From: Amycolatopsis pretoriensis
GTDB taxonomy: Bacteria > Actinomycetota > Actinomycetes > Mycobacteriales > Pseudonocardiaceae
Assembly (NCBI RefSeq): GCF_900107925.1
Contig: NZ_FNUJ01000009.1
Location: 62,001-126,000 of the forward strand
Direction: 5' to 3'
Length of the DNA: 64,000 nucleotides
Of this stretch, positions 48,967-56,470 are shown in pieces. The translations under genes and the position numbers were made by a program. Position 1 is the stretch's first letter, and each line of letters starts with the position of its first letter. The notes beneath the pieces were generated by a model, which was not told the DNA's origin, searched no databases, and saw only the letters and a list, made by a program, of their open reading frames with translations.

Positions 48967-49419
48967 ATGGGGAAACACGGGGAGGACCTCGGCGTGGTGG
49001 CCGGGCTCGTGCGGGCGTCGTTCCTGGTGAACGCCGTCTACGCCGAGTCGGCCCGCGAGTACGGGCTGACCGTGCAGCAGGGGCAGCTGTTGTGCGTGCT
49101 GATGGGCCGGCCGTACGGCATGGGCGACCTCGGCGCGACGCTCGGCCTCGAGAAGTCCAGCTTGACGGGGCTGGTCGACCGCGCGGTCCGGCGCGGGCTC
49201 GTCCGCCGCGAGCCCGACCCGGACGACCGCCGCGCGGTGCACGTCGTGCTCACCGACGAAGGCCGTGACCTGGCGGAGGACTTCTACGCGGCGACGTGCC
49301 GGCGGGTCGACGACCTGGCCGCGGGCCTGCCCGCGACGGACCGCGACCGCCTCGCGGCACTGCTCGGCCGGGTCGTGCGGGACAACGAAGTCCCGACGGT
49401 GTTCCTGGACGTCGTCTAG
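48967..49419 (+). CDS. MarR-family transcriptional regulator
   Basis: The 150-residue protein has the MarR winged helix: LTVQQGQLLCVLMGRPYGMGDLGATLGLEKSSLTGLVDRAVRRGLVRREPDPDDRRAVHVVLTDEG, with recognition helix and DxRxxxxxLT wing. N- and C-terminal helices form the dimer. It most likely binds the AGTTCGTGC dyads upstream of the LLM gene and represses its own operon. Its stop overlaps the stop of the convergent accE gene. Confidence 0.92.
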   Translation: MGKHGEDLGVVAGLVRASFLVNAVYAESAREYGLTVQQGQLLCVLMGRPYGMGDLGATLGLEKSSLTGLVDRAVRRGLVRREPDPDDRRAVHVVLTDEGRDLAEDFYAATCRRVDDLAAGLPATDRDRLAALLGRVVRDNEVPTVFLDVV

Positions 49420-49640
49420 AAACCGGGCAGACCCGAAGCGCGCCAAGCACCTTCGCCGGGGTGGAGCGGTTTACGCAGCGAAGCAGCGTGATCGCCCCAC
49501 CACGACGTACGCGGCTTCGGCTTCTCCGCGGGCGAAGCCGCCGACGCCGCGGCGACGACCGCCGTCAGCGCCGCCAGCTCGGCGTCGCTCGGGTTTCCTC
49601 GGACCACCCGCAGCAGGGGACGTTCTTCTTCGCCGCTCAC
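49416..49640 (-). CDS. accE: Acyl-CoA carboxylase epsilon subunit
   Basis: The 74-residue protein begins with a short strand (RPLLRVVRGNPSDAELAALTAVV), the conserved RGxPxxEElAAL pattern of epsilon subunits. A Pro/Lys linker and SWWGDHAASLRKPLHPGEGAWRASGLPGF end it, the usual W-rich tail. It helps assemble alpha6-beta6 propionyl/acetyl-CoA carboxylase, as AccE5 does in mycobacteria. GTG 49640 overlaps the accD stop by four bases (GTGA), so the two are coupled. The longer open frame running through accD on this strand is an artefact. Confidence 0.9.
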   Translation of the reverse strand: MSGEEERPLLRVVRGNPSDAELAALTAVVAAASAASPAEKPKPRTSWWGDHAASLRKPLHPGEGAWRASGLPGF

Positions 49641-51274
49641 AGCGGGATGTTCCCGTGCTTCTTGGGCGGCAGCGACTCGCGCTTGTTGCGCAGCAACGAC
49701 AACGCGCGCGCGACGTGGCCGCGCGTGTGCGCCGGCACGATCACCGAGTCGACGTAACCGCGCTCGGCCGCCGCGTACGGGTTGAGCAGCGTGTCCTCGT
49801 ACTCCTGGATCAGCTCGGCGCGCAACGCGTCGACGTCCTGTCCTTCGGAAGCCGCCTTCGCGAGCGTCTTGCGGTGCACGATGTTCGCCGCGCCCTGGGC
49901 GCCCATCACCGCCACCTGCGCGGTCGGCCAGGCGAGGTTGATGTCGGCGCCGAGGTGCTTGGAGCCCATGACGTCGTACGCGCCGCCGTACGCCTTGCGC
50001 GTGATGATCGTGACCAGCGGGACCGTCGCCTCCGCGTAGGCGTAGATCAGCTTCGCGCCGCGGCGGATGATGCCGTTCCACTCCTGGTCGGTGCCCGGGA
50101 GGAAACCGGGGACGTCGACGAAGGTGAGCACCGGGATGTTGAACGCGTCGCAGGTGCGGACGAACCGCGCGGCCTTCTCGGACGCGTCGATGTCGAGGCA
50201 GCCGGCGAACTGCGTCGGCTGGTTGGCGACGACGCCGACGCTCTGGCCGTCCACGCGGCCGAAGCCGACCAGGATGTTCGGCGCGAACAGCTCGTGGACC
50301 TCGAGGAACTCGCCGTCGTCGAGGACGCGGTTGATGACCTCGTGCATGTCGTACGGGGTGTTCGGTGAGTCCGGGATGATCGTGTCGAGCTCGCGGTCGG
50401 CGTCGGTGACGTTGTCGAAGAAGCCGGCCGGGTTGTCCGACGGTTCGAACACCGGCGCGTCGGAGAGGTTGTTCTGCGGCAGGTAGGAGAGCAGTTCCTT
50501 GACGTACGCGATGGCGTCTTCGTCGTCATTGCCGAGGTAGTGCGCGACGCCGGACTTCGTGTTGTGCGTGCGGCCGCCGCCGAGCTCCTCGAAGGTGACG
50601 TCCTCGCCGGTGACCGTCTTGACGACGTCCGGGCCGGTGATGAACATCTGCGAGGTCTCGTCGACCATCACGACGAAGTCGGTCAGCGCGGGGGAGTAGA
50701 CGTGCCCACCCGCGTTGGCGCCCATGATCAGCGAGATCTGCGGGATGACGCCGGAGGCCTTGACGTTCCGGTTGAAGATCTCGCCGTAGAGGCCCAGCGA
50801 GACGACGCCTTCCTGGATGCGCGCGCCGCCGCCCTCGTTGATGCCGACGATCGGGCGGCCGGTCTTGATCGCCAGGTCCATGACCTTGACGATCTTCTCG
50901 CCGTAGACCTCGCCGAGGCTGCCGCCGAAGACGGTGACGTCCTGGCTGAAGACGCAGATCGGGCGGCCGTCGACGGTGCCGTAGCCGGTGACGACGCCGT
51001 CGCCGTAGGGCCGGTTCTTCTCCTGGCCGAAGTTGGTCGAGCGGTGCCGGGCGAGCTCGTCGAGCTCGACGAACGAGTTCTCGTCGAGCAGCAGCTCGAT
51101 GCGTTCCCGCGCGGTTTTCTTGCCCTTGGCGTGCTGCTTCTCCACCGCGCGGGCCGAGCCCGCGTGCACCGCCTCGTCGTACCGGCGGTACAGGTCGGCC
51201 AGCTTGCCGGCCGTGGTGTGGATGTCCGGTTCATCCTCGGGCGGCGTCCCGAGCGGCTCCGTCGCACTGCTCAT
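49637..51274 (-). CDS. accD5: Propionyl/acetyl-CoA carboxylase beta chain (carboxyltransferase)
   Basis: The 545-residue carboxyltransferase has two crotonase-like halves. GGSLGEVYGEKIVKVMDLAIKTGRPIVGINEGGGARIQEGV lies in the biotin-side half. TFVDVPGFLPGTDQEWNGIIRRGAKLIYAYAEATVPLVTIITRKAYGGAYDVMGSKHLGAD carries the acyl-CoA pocket and oxyanion loops. It transfers CO2 from carboxybiotin of the alpha chain to propionyl-CoA, giving methylmalonyl-CoA for MutAB. The adjacent epsilon subunit and the overall pattern fit AccD5. TAAGCT eight bases before the ATG suggests a near-leaderless message. Confidence 0.95.
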   Translation of the reverse strand: MSSATEPLGTPPEDEPDIHTTAGKLADLYRRYDEAVHAGSARAVEKQHAKGKKTARERIELLLDENSFVELDELARHRSTNFGQEKNRPYGDGVVTGYGTVDGRPICVFSQDVTVFGGSLGEVYGEKIVKVMDLAIKTGRPIVGINEGGGARIQEGVVSLGLYGEIFNRNVKASGVIPQISLIMGANAGGHVYSPALTDFVVMVDETSQMFITGPDVVKTVTGEDVTFEELGGGRTHNTKSGVAHYLGNDDEDAIAYVKELLSYLPQNNLSDAPVFEPSDNPAGFFDNVTDADRELDTIIPDSPNTPYDMHEVINRVLDDGEFLEVHELFAPNILVGFGRVDGQSVGVVANQPTQFAGCLDIDASEKAARFVRTCDAFNIPVLTFVDVPGFLPGTDQEWNGIIRRGAKLIYAYAEATVPLVTIITRKAYGGAYDVMGSKHLGADINLAWPTAQVAVMGAQGAANIVHRKTLAKAASEGQDVDALRAELIQEYEDTLLNPYAAAERGYVDSVIVPAHTRGHVARALSLLRNKRESLPPKKHGNIPL

Positions 51275-51329
51275 GGCATCGGAGCTTAGCTACTTGCAAG
51301 TCACTTCGCGTGTGGCGTAGGCAACGTCC

Positions 51330-52112
51330 ATGGAGATCCGGACGCTCGGTGCCGCGGACCTGCCGGCTTGCTCCGATCTGGCGGAGTCCAGGTCGTGGCC
51401 GCGCGAGCCCCCGAAGTGGCGGTTGCTCCACGAGGTCGGGCAGGTGTTTGGGGTGGACGCCCCGGACGGCGGGCTCGCGGCGTGCGCGGCGGTGGTTCCA
51501 TTCGGGACGGTGGCGTCGATCTCGATGGTGCTGGTCGCGCGGCGGTTCGAGCGGCGGGGGCTGGGCCGCGCGATCACGGCGCAAGCGCTTGCGGCGGCGG
51601 GCGACCGGGCGGTGTGGCTGCACGCGTCGGCGTCCGGCCGGCCGTTGTACGAGTCGATGGGTTTCGTCGCCGACGGCGGGTGCCGGGGCCACGTCGGGAC
51701 GTTCGCCGACGACGGCGGGCCGGGGGCGGCGCCGGGGTCGTTGTCTTCGGTGGTGCCGCTGGACCTGCGCGCCCAGGGCGTCGGACGGCGGCCCTTGCTG
51801 GAACGGCTGGGGACGCCGTACGTGGCGGACGGCGGGTTCGCGTTCGGGGTCGACATCGGGCACGTGACGGTGATCGGTCCGGTGGTGGCGGAGTCGGAGG
51901 ACGCGGCCAAGGCGGTGGTCCGCGGCGTGGCGAGGTCCGTGCCGGGCGAGGTGCGGGTGGATCCGGACTACCGGTTCCCGTCGTTCACGACGTGGCTGCG
52001 GGACCGCGGGCTGGTGCCCGGTGTTTCGGCACCGCGCCTGATCTTGGGTGGCCGCCCGCTCCCGGGCGATGCCTCACTCCGCTTCGCTCCGTTCACCCGC
52101 GCCCTCGGCTGA
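51330..52112 (+). CDS. GNAT-family N-acetyltransferase with extra C-terminal domain
   Basis: The 260-residue protein has an N-terminal GNAT domain (about 1-125): VASISMVLVARRFERRGLGRAITAQAL holds the acetyl-CoA loop and YESMGFV the last strand. A second domain of about 130 residues, resembling the YitH-type partner domain, follows. The acceptor is unknown. It is divergent from accD, with 55 bases between starts, and ends at a long palindrome. Confidence 0.82.
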   Translation: MEIRTLGAADLPACSDLAESRSWPREPPKWRLLHEVGQVFGVDAPDGGLAACAAVVPFGTVASISMVLVARRFERRGLGRAITAQALAAAGDRAVWLHASASGRPLYESMGFVADGGCRGHVGTFADDGGPGAAPGSLSSVVPLDLRAQGVGRRPLLERLGTPYVADGGFAFGVDIGHVTVIGPVVAESEDAAKAVVRGVARSVPGEVRVDPDYRFPSFTTWLRDRGLVPGVSAPRLILGGRPLPGDASLRFAPFTRALG

Positions 52113-52116
52113 CGCT

Positions 52117-52162
52117 GTCGTGAGTGGCAATTGGGGTTCTGACCCGAATTACCACTCACGAC
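52117..52162. terminator. 21-bp palindrome, bidirectional terminator
   Basis: Arms 52117-52137 and 52142-52162 match at 19 of 21 positions around TCTG, starting GTCGTGAGTGGCAATTGGGG. The right arm covers the stop of the convergent response regulator; the left arm begins five bases after the acetyltransferase stop. The GTGA.TGGCA start recalls the other two palindromes, but the sequence is distinct. Confidence 0.75.
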
Positions 52163-52806
52163 GCGGTGGGGTGGACCAGGCCCGACTCGTAGGCCGCGAT
52201 CACCAGCTGGGCCCGGTCGCGGGCGCCGAGCTTGTGCAGCAGCCTCCCGACGTGGGTCTTCACCGTCGCGATGCCCAGGTGCAGGCGCGCGGCGATCTCG
52301 TCGTTCGACAACCCGCGCGCGATCAGCGTCAGCACCTCCTGCTCGCGCGCCGTGATCCCGTCCAGCCGGGTCGTCACCGGGCCCGCCGGCAGCCGCGCGA
52401 ACTCGGCCACCAGCCGGCGCGTCACCGAGGGCGCCAACAGCGCCTCACCCGCGGCCACGATCGAGATCGCCGACAGCAGGTCCGCCGGCCGCGTGTCCTT
52501 CAGCAAGAACCCGCTCGCCCCCGCGCGCAGTGCCGAGTACACGTATTCGTCCAGGTCGAACGTCGTCAGCATCAACACCCGGACGTCCGAGGAAGCGCAG
52601 ATCCGGCGCGTCGCCTCGATGCCGTCCATCGAGGGCATGCGGACGTCCATCAGCACGACGTCCGGCGTGAACCGCCGCGCCAGCGCCACCGCCTCGACGC
52701 CGTCCGACGCCTCGCCGACCACCTCCAGCCCCGGCGCGCTGTCGACCAGCACCCGGAAGCTCCCGCGCAGCAGCGCCTGGTCGTCGGCGATGAGGACGCG
52801 GGTCAT
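52156..52806 (-). CDS. NarL/FixJ-family response regulator
   Basis: The 216-residue regulator has a receiver domain (D8, D9, phospho-acceptor D54 in DVVLMDVRMP, K in LLKDTRP). A LuxR-type HTH (about 148-210: ITAREQEVLTLIARGLSNDEIAARLHLGIATVKTHVGRLLHKLGARDRAQLV) follows. Its ATG overlaps the kinase stop by four bases, so it is the cognate partner. Targets are unknown; pairs of this kind often control transporters or antibiotic responses. Confidence 0.93.
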   Translation of the reverse strand: MTRVLIADDQALLRGSFRVLVDSAPGLEVVGEASDGVEAVALARRFTPDVVLMDVRMPSMDGIEATRRICASSDVRVLMLTTFDLDEYVYSALRAGASGFLLKDTRPADLLSAISIVAAGEALLAPSVTRRLVAEFARLPAGPVTTRLDGITAREQEVLTLIARGLSNDEIAARLHLGIATVKTHVGRLLHKLGARDRAQLVIAAYESGLVHPTAS

Positions 52807-53906
52807 CGGGCCGCCGCCGTCTCGTAGGGGAGGCGCGCGAAGACGCGGAAGCCGACGTCGGCGGGCTCCGCGGAGAACTCGCCGCCGTAGACGGCCACGC
52901 GTTCGCGCATCCCGATCAGCCCGTGGCCCGGGGTCGCCGAGCCGCCCCGGCCGTCGTCGCGGACCTCGATGCTCACTTCGCCTTCGCCGCCCGTGACGCG
53001 GACACGGCACTTCGCCGCCCCCGCGTGCTTGACCACGTTGGTCAGCGCCTCCTGCACGATCCGGTACACCGACTGGCCGACCCCGCCCGGCAGCTCGGCG
53101 AGACCCTCGACGGCGAGGTCGACGGCCGGGCCCGCCAGTTGCGCGCGGTCGGCGAGCGCGCGCAGGTCGTCGAGCGTCGGCGCGGGCGCCAGCGCCGGAA
53201 CGCCGGTGCCGTCGCGCAGTACGCCGAGCATCCGCCGCAGCTCGGCCAGCGTCTCGCGGCTCGTGTCTTCGATGACGTGCAACGCTTCGCGCGCTTCGGC
53301 GGGCTGCTCCAGCGCGACGTGGTTGCCGACCGCCGCCTTCACCGCGATCAGGCTCATGCTGTGCGCGACGACGTCGTGCATCTCGCGCGCGATGCGCAGC
53401 CGTTCCGCGGAAACCGCTTCCCGCGCGTGGTTTTCCCGCTCGGCCGCGGCGTACTCGCGGCGGCCGTGGACGGCGATGCCGAGCGCGAACCCGACGATCA
53501 GCGCCGACGCCCCGAAGTTCATCGTGGTGGCGACGCTCGGGTTCGGCACGGCGACGCCGAGCAGGCCGATCGCGAGCAGCCCGGCCGCGAACCCGACCCG
53601 CGACGCGCGGCTGCCCCGCGCCACGACGAACGTGTAGAGCGCGCACCCGGCCCCCACGACGGCGACCGCGAGCACCGGCCCGCCGATCGGGATGGCCGTC
53701 GCGGTCAGCACGAGCGCGAGGACGTACGCGGGCCGCGGCCACCAGCGCCGCAGCAGGATCGGCGTGACGCTCGTCAGCATGATCGTCCAGCCGAGCCACC
53801 CGGGCAGCCACGGCGGCAGCGCCCACGCCCCGGCGGCGAGGTTCCCGCCGGCCCCGACCGCCAGCACCAGGACGGCGAGCGCGTCCAGCACCACGCGAAT
53901 TCGCAT
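52803..53906 (-). CDS. NarL-partner sensor histidine kinase
   Basis: The 367-residue kinase has about five transmembrane helices in the first 147 residues without a sizeable external loop, so it may sense within the membrane. HisKA_3 has H177 in EMHDVVAHSMSLIAVKAA. The HATPase part shows EALTNVVKHAGA, DDGRGG and GLIGMRERVAVYGG. It is coupled to the response regulator (ATGA overlap). The topology matches DesK- or LiaS-like intramembrane sensors in size, which is only an analogy. Confidence 0.9.
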   Translation of the reverse strand: MRIRVVLDALAVLVLAVGAGGNLAAGAWALPPWLPGWLGWTIMLTSVTPILLRRWWPRPAYVLALVLTATAIPIGGPVLAVAVVGAGCALYTFVVARGSRASRVGFAAGLLAIGLLGVAVPNPSVATTMNFGASALIVGFALGIAVHGRREYAAAERENHAREAVSAERLRIAREMHDVVAHSMSLIAVKAAVGNHVALEQPAEAREALHVIEDTSRETLAELRRMLGVLRDGTGVPALAPAPTLDDLRALADRAQLAGPAVDLAVEGLAELPGGVGQSVYRIVQEALTNVVKHAGAAKCRVRVTGGEGEVSIEVRDDGRGGSATPGHGLIGMRERVAVYGGEFSAEPADVGFRVFARLPYETAAAR

Positions 53907-53940
53907 GAACCGAACGTAATGCGCCCGCGGGCGCCGCGCG

Positions 53941-54732
53941 TCAACCCTGGGTCGGACGCTCCGCGTAGTGCTTCGTCACGGCCTCGACGTGCTCCGGCGT
54001 CCAGTCCGGCAGGTCGACGCCGTGCGTCGCGGCGAAGAGCTTGTCGAGCTGCTCGTGACGCCGGGCCAGCTGCGCGGGGACGTCCGCTTCCGGCGCTTCG
54101 GTGAGCTCGACGCGGGTGCCGTCGAGGGGATCCTGGAGCACGTGCCAGCCGGGTTCGTCCGGGAGCAGCGCGCGGACCTCGTCCACCGGCTTCCAGACGA
54201 GGTCGCGGCGGAAGCGGATCGTGCCGTCTTCGAGCACCTCCCCGTCGCCGAGGCCGAATTCGTCCACATAGGACGCCATCGGGCCGTGCCAGTCCTCCGG
54301 CTGCTCGAAGTCGCGCCCGGACAGCCGCGCGTCGAGGGCGTCGAGGCAGAAGTCCCAGCCGGCGGCGGTGCGGCCCGCGGCCAGCTTCGCGATCGCCGGC
54401 TCGCCGCGGCCGAACGTGTGCGTGAACTCCAGGAGGCTGCCCTCGCCGTCCGGGGTGATGAGCCAGCGCAGGGTGTCGTCGTTCCAGACGAAGGTGAACT
54501 CGCGCGGCGGGTCGGCCGTGACGACCCGGCCGGTCGTCGAGGTGTCCTGGCCGGGGAAGGTGAACCGGATGGCGCCGCCGGCCCGCAGCTCGACGTCGAC
54601 CTTCGCCGGGAACCAGTGCTCGAGTTCGGCCGGCTCGGTGATGGCGCGCCAGACGTGCTCGGGCGCGTGCTTCAGCCGGCGCTCCAGCCGGAGGGCGGGA
54701 CGTTCCTCGTCGGTCAGCAGTTCGGCGGGCAT
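53941..54732 (-). CDS. SRPBCC (AHSA1-like) domain protein
   Basis: The roughly 263-residue soluble protein has an AHSA1/START-like domain: LRLERRLKHAPEHVWRAITEPAELEHWFPAKVDVELRAGGAIRFTFPGQD opens it, and GSLLEFTHTFGRGEPAIAKLAAGRTAAGWDFCLDALDARL closes it. A second region of about 100 residues after 165 has no assigned fold. Such proteins bind small hydrophobic ligands or act beside ArsR regulators. ATG 54732 is preferred; an AT-rich TATATA stretch just upstream is probably the -10 region. The divergent pairing with a regulator is missing: the MarR gene upstream is on the same strand. Confidence 0.8.
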   Translation of the reverse strand: MPAELLTDEERPALRLERRLKHAPEHVWRAITEPAELEHWFPAKVDVELRAGGAIRFTFPGQDTSTTGRVVTADPPREFTFVWNDDTLRWLITPDGEGSLLEFTHTFGRGEPAIAKLAAGRTAAGWDFCLDALDARLSGRDFEQPEDWHGPMASYVDEFGLGDGEVLEDGTIRFRRDLVWKPVDEVRALLPDEPGWHVLQDPLDGTRVELTEAPEADVPAQLARRHEQLDKLFAATHGVDLPDWTPEHVEAVTKHYAERPTQG

Positions 54733-54763
54733 GCCCGTATATAACCACCGAGGCATATGCGGG

Positions 54764-55180
54764 TCAAGCGCCGCGGACGGCGGCGACCGCGGCGGTCAGC
54801 TCCGGGTCGCTCGCGGCCTTGTCCAACGAGGTCCGCAGCACCGCGCAGTACGTCGGCTCGGTCTCGGCGTAGCGCTTGCGGCCGGTGTCGGTGATCACCG
54901 AGTAGACGCCGCGGCGGTCGTCTTCGCACAGGTCGCGGACGGTCAGGCCGGCGTCTTCGAGGCGTGCGCACATCCGGCTGACCGAGCTCTGGTTGAGCCC
55001 GATCGCCTCGGCGAGCTCCTGCATCCGCAGGCCGCCGCGCGGGCCCGCGACCAGCTTGCCGAGCGCGCGGTACTCGGAGAGGCCGAGCCCGTGACGCCGT
55101 TGCAGCGCTTTCCCCAGATCCTGCTCGATGCGGGCGTGCAGCACGAGCATGCGTCCCCAGGACTGTTCGTCGACGGTCAT
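54764..55180 (-). CDS. MarR-family transcriptional regulator
   Basis: The 138-residue protein contains LGLSEYRALGKLVAGPRGGLRMQELAEAIGLNQSSVSRMCARLEDAGLTVRDLCEDDRRGVYSVITDTG, a complete MarR winged helix with helical dimer ends. The ATG at 55180 has GGAGGG upstream; a longer frame reads through the divergent gene and was rejected. It faces the FMN reductase gene, and an AT-rich dyad (55223-55240) lies between them, so it most likely represses that reductase and itself. Confidence 0.9.
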   Translation of the reverse strand: MTVDEQSWGRMLVLHARIEQDLGKALQRRHGLGLSEYRALGKLVAGPRGGLRMQELAEAIGLNQSSVSRMCARLEDAGLTVRDLCEDDRRGVYSVITDTGRKRYAETEPTYCAVLRTSLDKAASDPELTAAVAAVRGA

Positions 55181-55222
55181 TTCCCGCCCTCCTCTTGACG
55201 CCAGGATAGTCCATGGGCAGTC

Positions 55223-55240
55223 TTTATATGTACATGCAAA
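55223..55240. promoter_or_regulatory. Dyad operator between MarR and FMN reductase genes
   Basis: An 18-base imperfect palindrome centred on ATGTACAT (TTT ends on the left, AAA on the right; 14 of 18 positions symmetrical) lies midway between the divergent starts. It is the only AT-rich part of the gap and overlaps the expected promoters. Confidence 0.55.
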
Positions 55241-55258
55241 TAACTGAGGGGATCGACG

Positions 55259-55819
55259 ATGACGCGGAACTTCCTCTTCCTGGTCGGCGCGGCGCGGGCC
55301 GGCGGGAACACCGAGATGCTGGCCCGGCGGGCGGCGAAGGAGCTGCCCGGCGACGTCGAGCAGCGGTGGCTCCGGCTGCCCGAGCTGCCGCTGCCGCCGT
55401 TCGAGGACCGCCGCCACGGCGCCGGTTCGCATCCCGAGCCCGGCGAGAACGAGCAGCTGCTGATGGACGCGACCTTCGCGGCGACCGACATCGTGATCGT
55501 GTCGCCGGTGTACTGGTACTCGGTCGCGGCGAGCGTGAAGCTCTACCTGGACTACTGGTCGGGCTGGATGCGGCTGCCGGTCGAGTTCAAGCCGAAGATG
55601 CGCGGCAAGACGCTGTGGGGCGTGAGCGTGCTGAGCGAGACGGCGCGCGAGGCCCAGCCGCTGATCGGCACGCTGGAGCTGTGCGCGGAGTACCTGGCCA
55701 TGGACTGGGGCGGCGTGCTCCTGGGCAACGGCAGCCGCCCCGGCGACGTGCTCCTGGACGCCGACGCGATGGCGGCGGCCTCGACGTTCTTCGCCGGCGC
55801 GGACCTGGTCACCGCGTAA
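55259..55819 (+). CDS. NADPH-dependent FMN reductase-like flavoprotein
   Basis: The 186-residue flavodoxin-fold protein starts FLFLVGAARAGGNTEMLARRAA, where GxxRxxGNT is the FMN phosphate loop. IVIVSPVYWYSVAASVKLYLDYW is the second flavin-contact segment, typical of NAD(P)H-dependent FMN or quinone reductases. The ATG at 55259 follows GAGGGGAT. It is divergent from a MarR regulator, which suggests control by quinones or electrophiles (inference). Its last 11 bases overlap the convergent TetR gene. Confidence 0.87.
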   Translation: MTRNFLFLVGAARAGGNTEMLARRAAKELPGDVEQRWLRLPELPLPPFEDRRHGAGSHPEPGENEQLLMDATFAATDIVIVSPVYWYSVAASVKLYLDYWSGWMRLPVEFKPKMRGKTLWGVSVLSETAREAQPLIGTLELCAEYLAMDWGGVLLGNGSRPGDVLLDADAMAAASTFFAGADLVTA

Positions 55820-56384
55820 GGACGTCGCCCGCGATCAGGCGGAGGCCGCGGACCAGGTCGGCGCCCGAGGGGGCGCGGTCCGGGTCGATCAGCCACTGGA
55901 GCACCACGCCCGAGAGCAGGGCCTGGTGCACGGTGCCGACGGCCCGGGCCTCGTCGCTCCCGTCGTCGAGGCCCTGGAAGAGGTTCGCCAGGCCGAAGCG
56001 GGCCTGCTCCAGCGCGTTGCCCAGCTGCGTGCGCACCTCGGGGTCCAGGTCGGGCTGGGAGCAGGCCTCCATGCTGACCGCCCACATCCGGCGGTGCTCG
56101 TCCAGTGTCTCGATCACGCGGCGCCAGATCAGCTCGAACCGCTCCGCCGGCGACGCGCCCGCGGGCGTCTCGACCCGCAGCACCCCGGCCAGCGTCTCGC
56201 CCCACTCCTCGTTCGCCTCGATCAGCGCGGTGTTGAGCAGCGCTTCTCGCGAGCCGAAGTGGTAGCCGATGGCGGCCATGCTCACGTCCGCCGCCGAGGC
56301 GAGGTCGCGCACGGTCGTGCGGGCGTAGCCCTTCTCGTCGAGACAGCGCTTCGCGCCGGCCAGCAGTGCTTCCTTGTTGCCCAT
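55809..56384 (-). CDS. TetR-family regulator
   Basis: The 191-residue protein has the TetR HTH near the N-terminus (GYARTTVRDLASAADVSMAAIGYHFGSREALLNTAL) and an all-helical ligand domain ending LIAGDVLTR. It is divergent from the FAD monooxygenase gene, and the shared gap is packed with GGCGATCG dyads, so it should repress that gene. The inducer is unknown and may be the monooxygenase substrate. Confidence 0.92.
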   Translation of the reverse strand: MGNKEALLAGAKRCLDEKGYARTTVRDLASAADVSMAAIGYHFGSREALLNTALIEANEEWGETLAGVLRVETPAGASPAERFELIWRRVIETLDEHRRMWAVSMEACSQPDLDPEVRTQLGNALEQARFGLANLFQGLDDGSDEARAVGTVHQALLSGVVLQWLIDPDRAPSGADLVRGLRLIAGDVLTR

Positions 56385-56404
56385 GGCCGCAGCCTAGCAC
56401 GAAC

Positions 56405-56463
56405 GCCTTAGGCGATCGATTTAGGCGATCGCCTTGCGCGATCGCCCAAATCGCGCTTATGGT
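56405..56463. promoter_or_regulatory. TetR operator array over the monooxygenase promoter
   Basis: GGCGATCG recurs at 56411 and 56424, and its complement CGATCGCC at 56439. AGGCGATCGCCT (56423-56434) is a perfect 12-base dyad. A larger dyad pairs 56419-56431 with 56439-56451 (12 of 13). The promoter TTGCGC (56434-56439), 18-base spacer, TATGGT (56458-56463) lies within it, seven bases before the ATG, giving a leaderless mRNA. Confidence 0.72.
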
Positions 56464-56470
56464 TCTCGGC

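Noticed and set aside
49416..50081. 221-codon frame extending accE into accD
   Set aside because: Only the last 74 codons match an epsilon subunit; the rest is an alternate frame of accD. GTG 49640 with the GTGA overlap is the start.
52156..53826. 556-codon fusion of kinase-like and regulator sequence
   Set aside because: The N-terminal part is an out-of-frame reading of the kinase gene. The regulator starts at 52806, overlapping the kinase stop.
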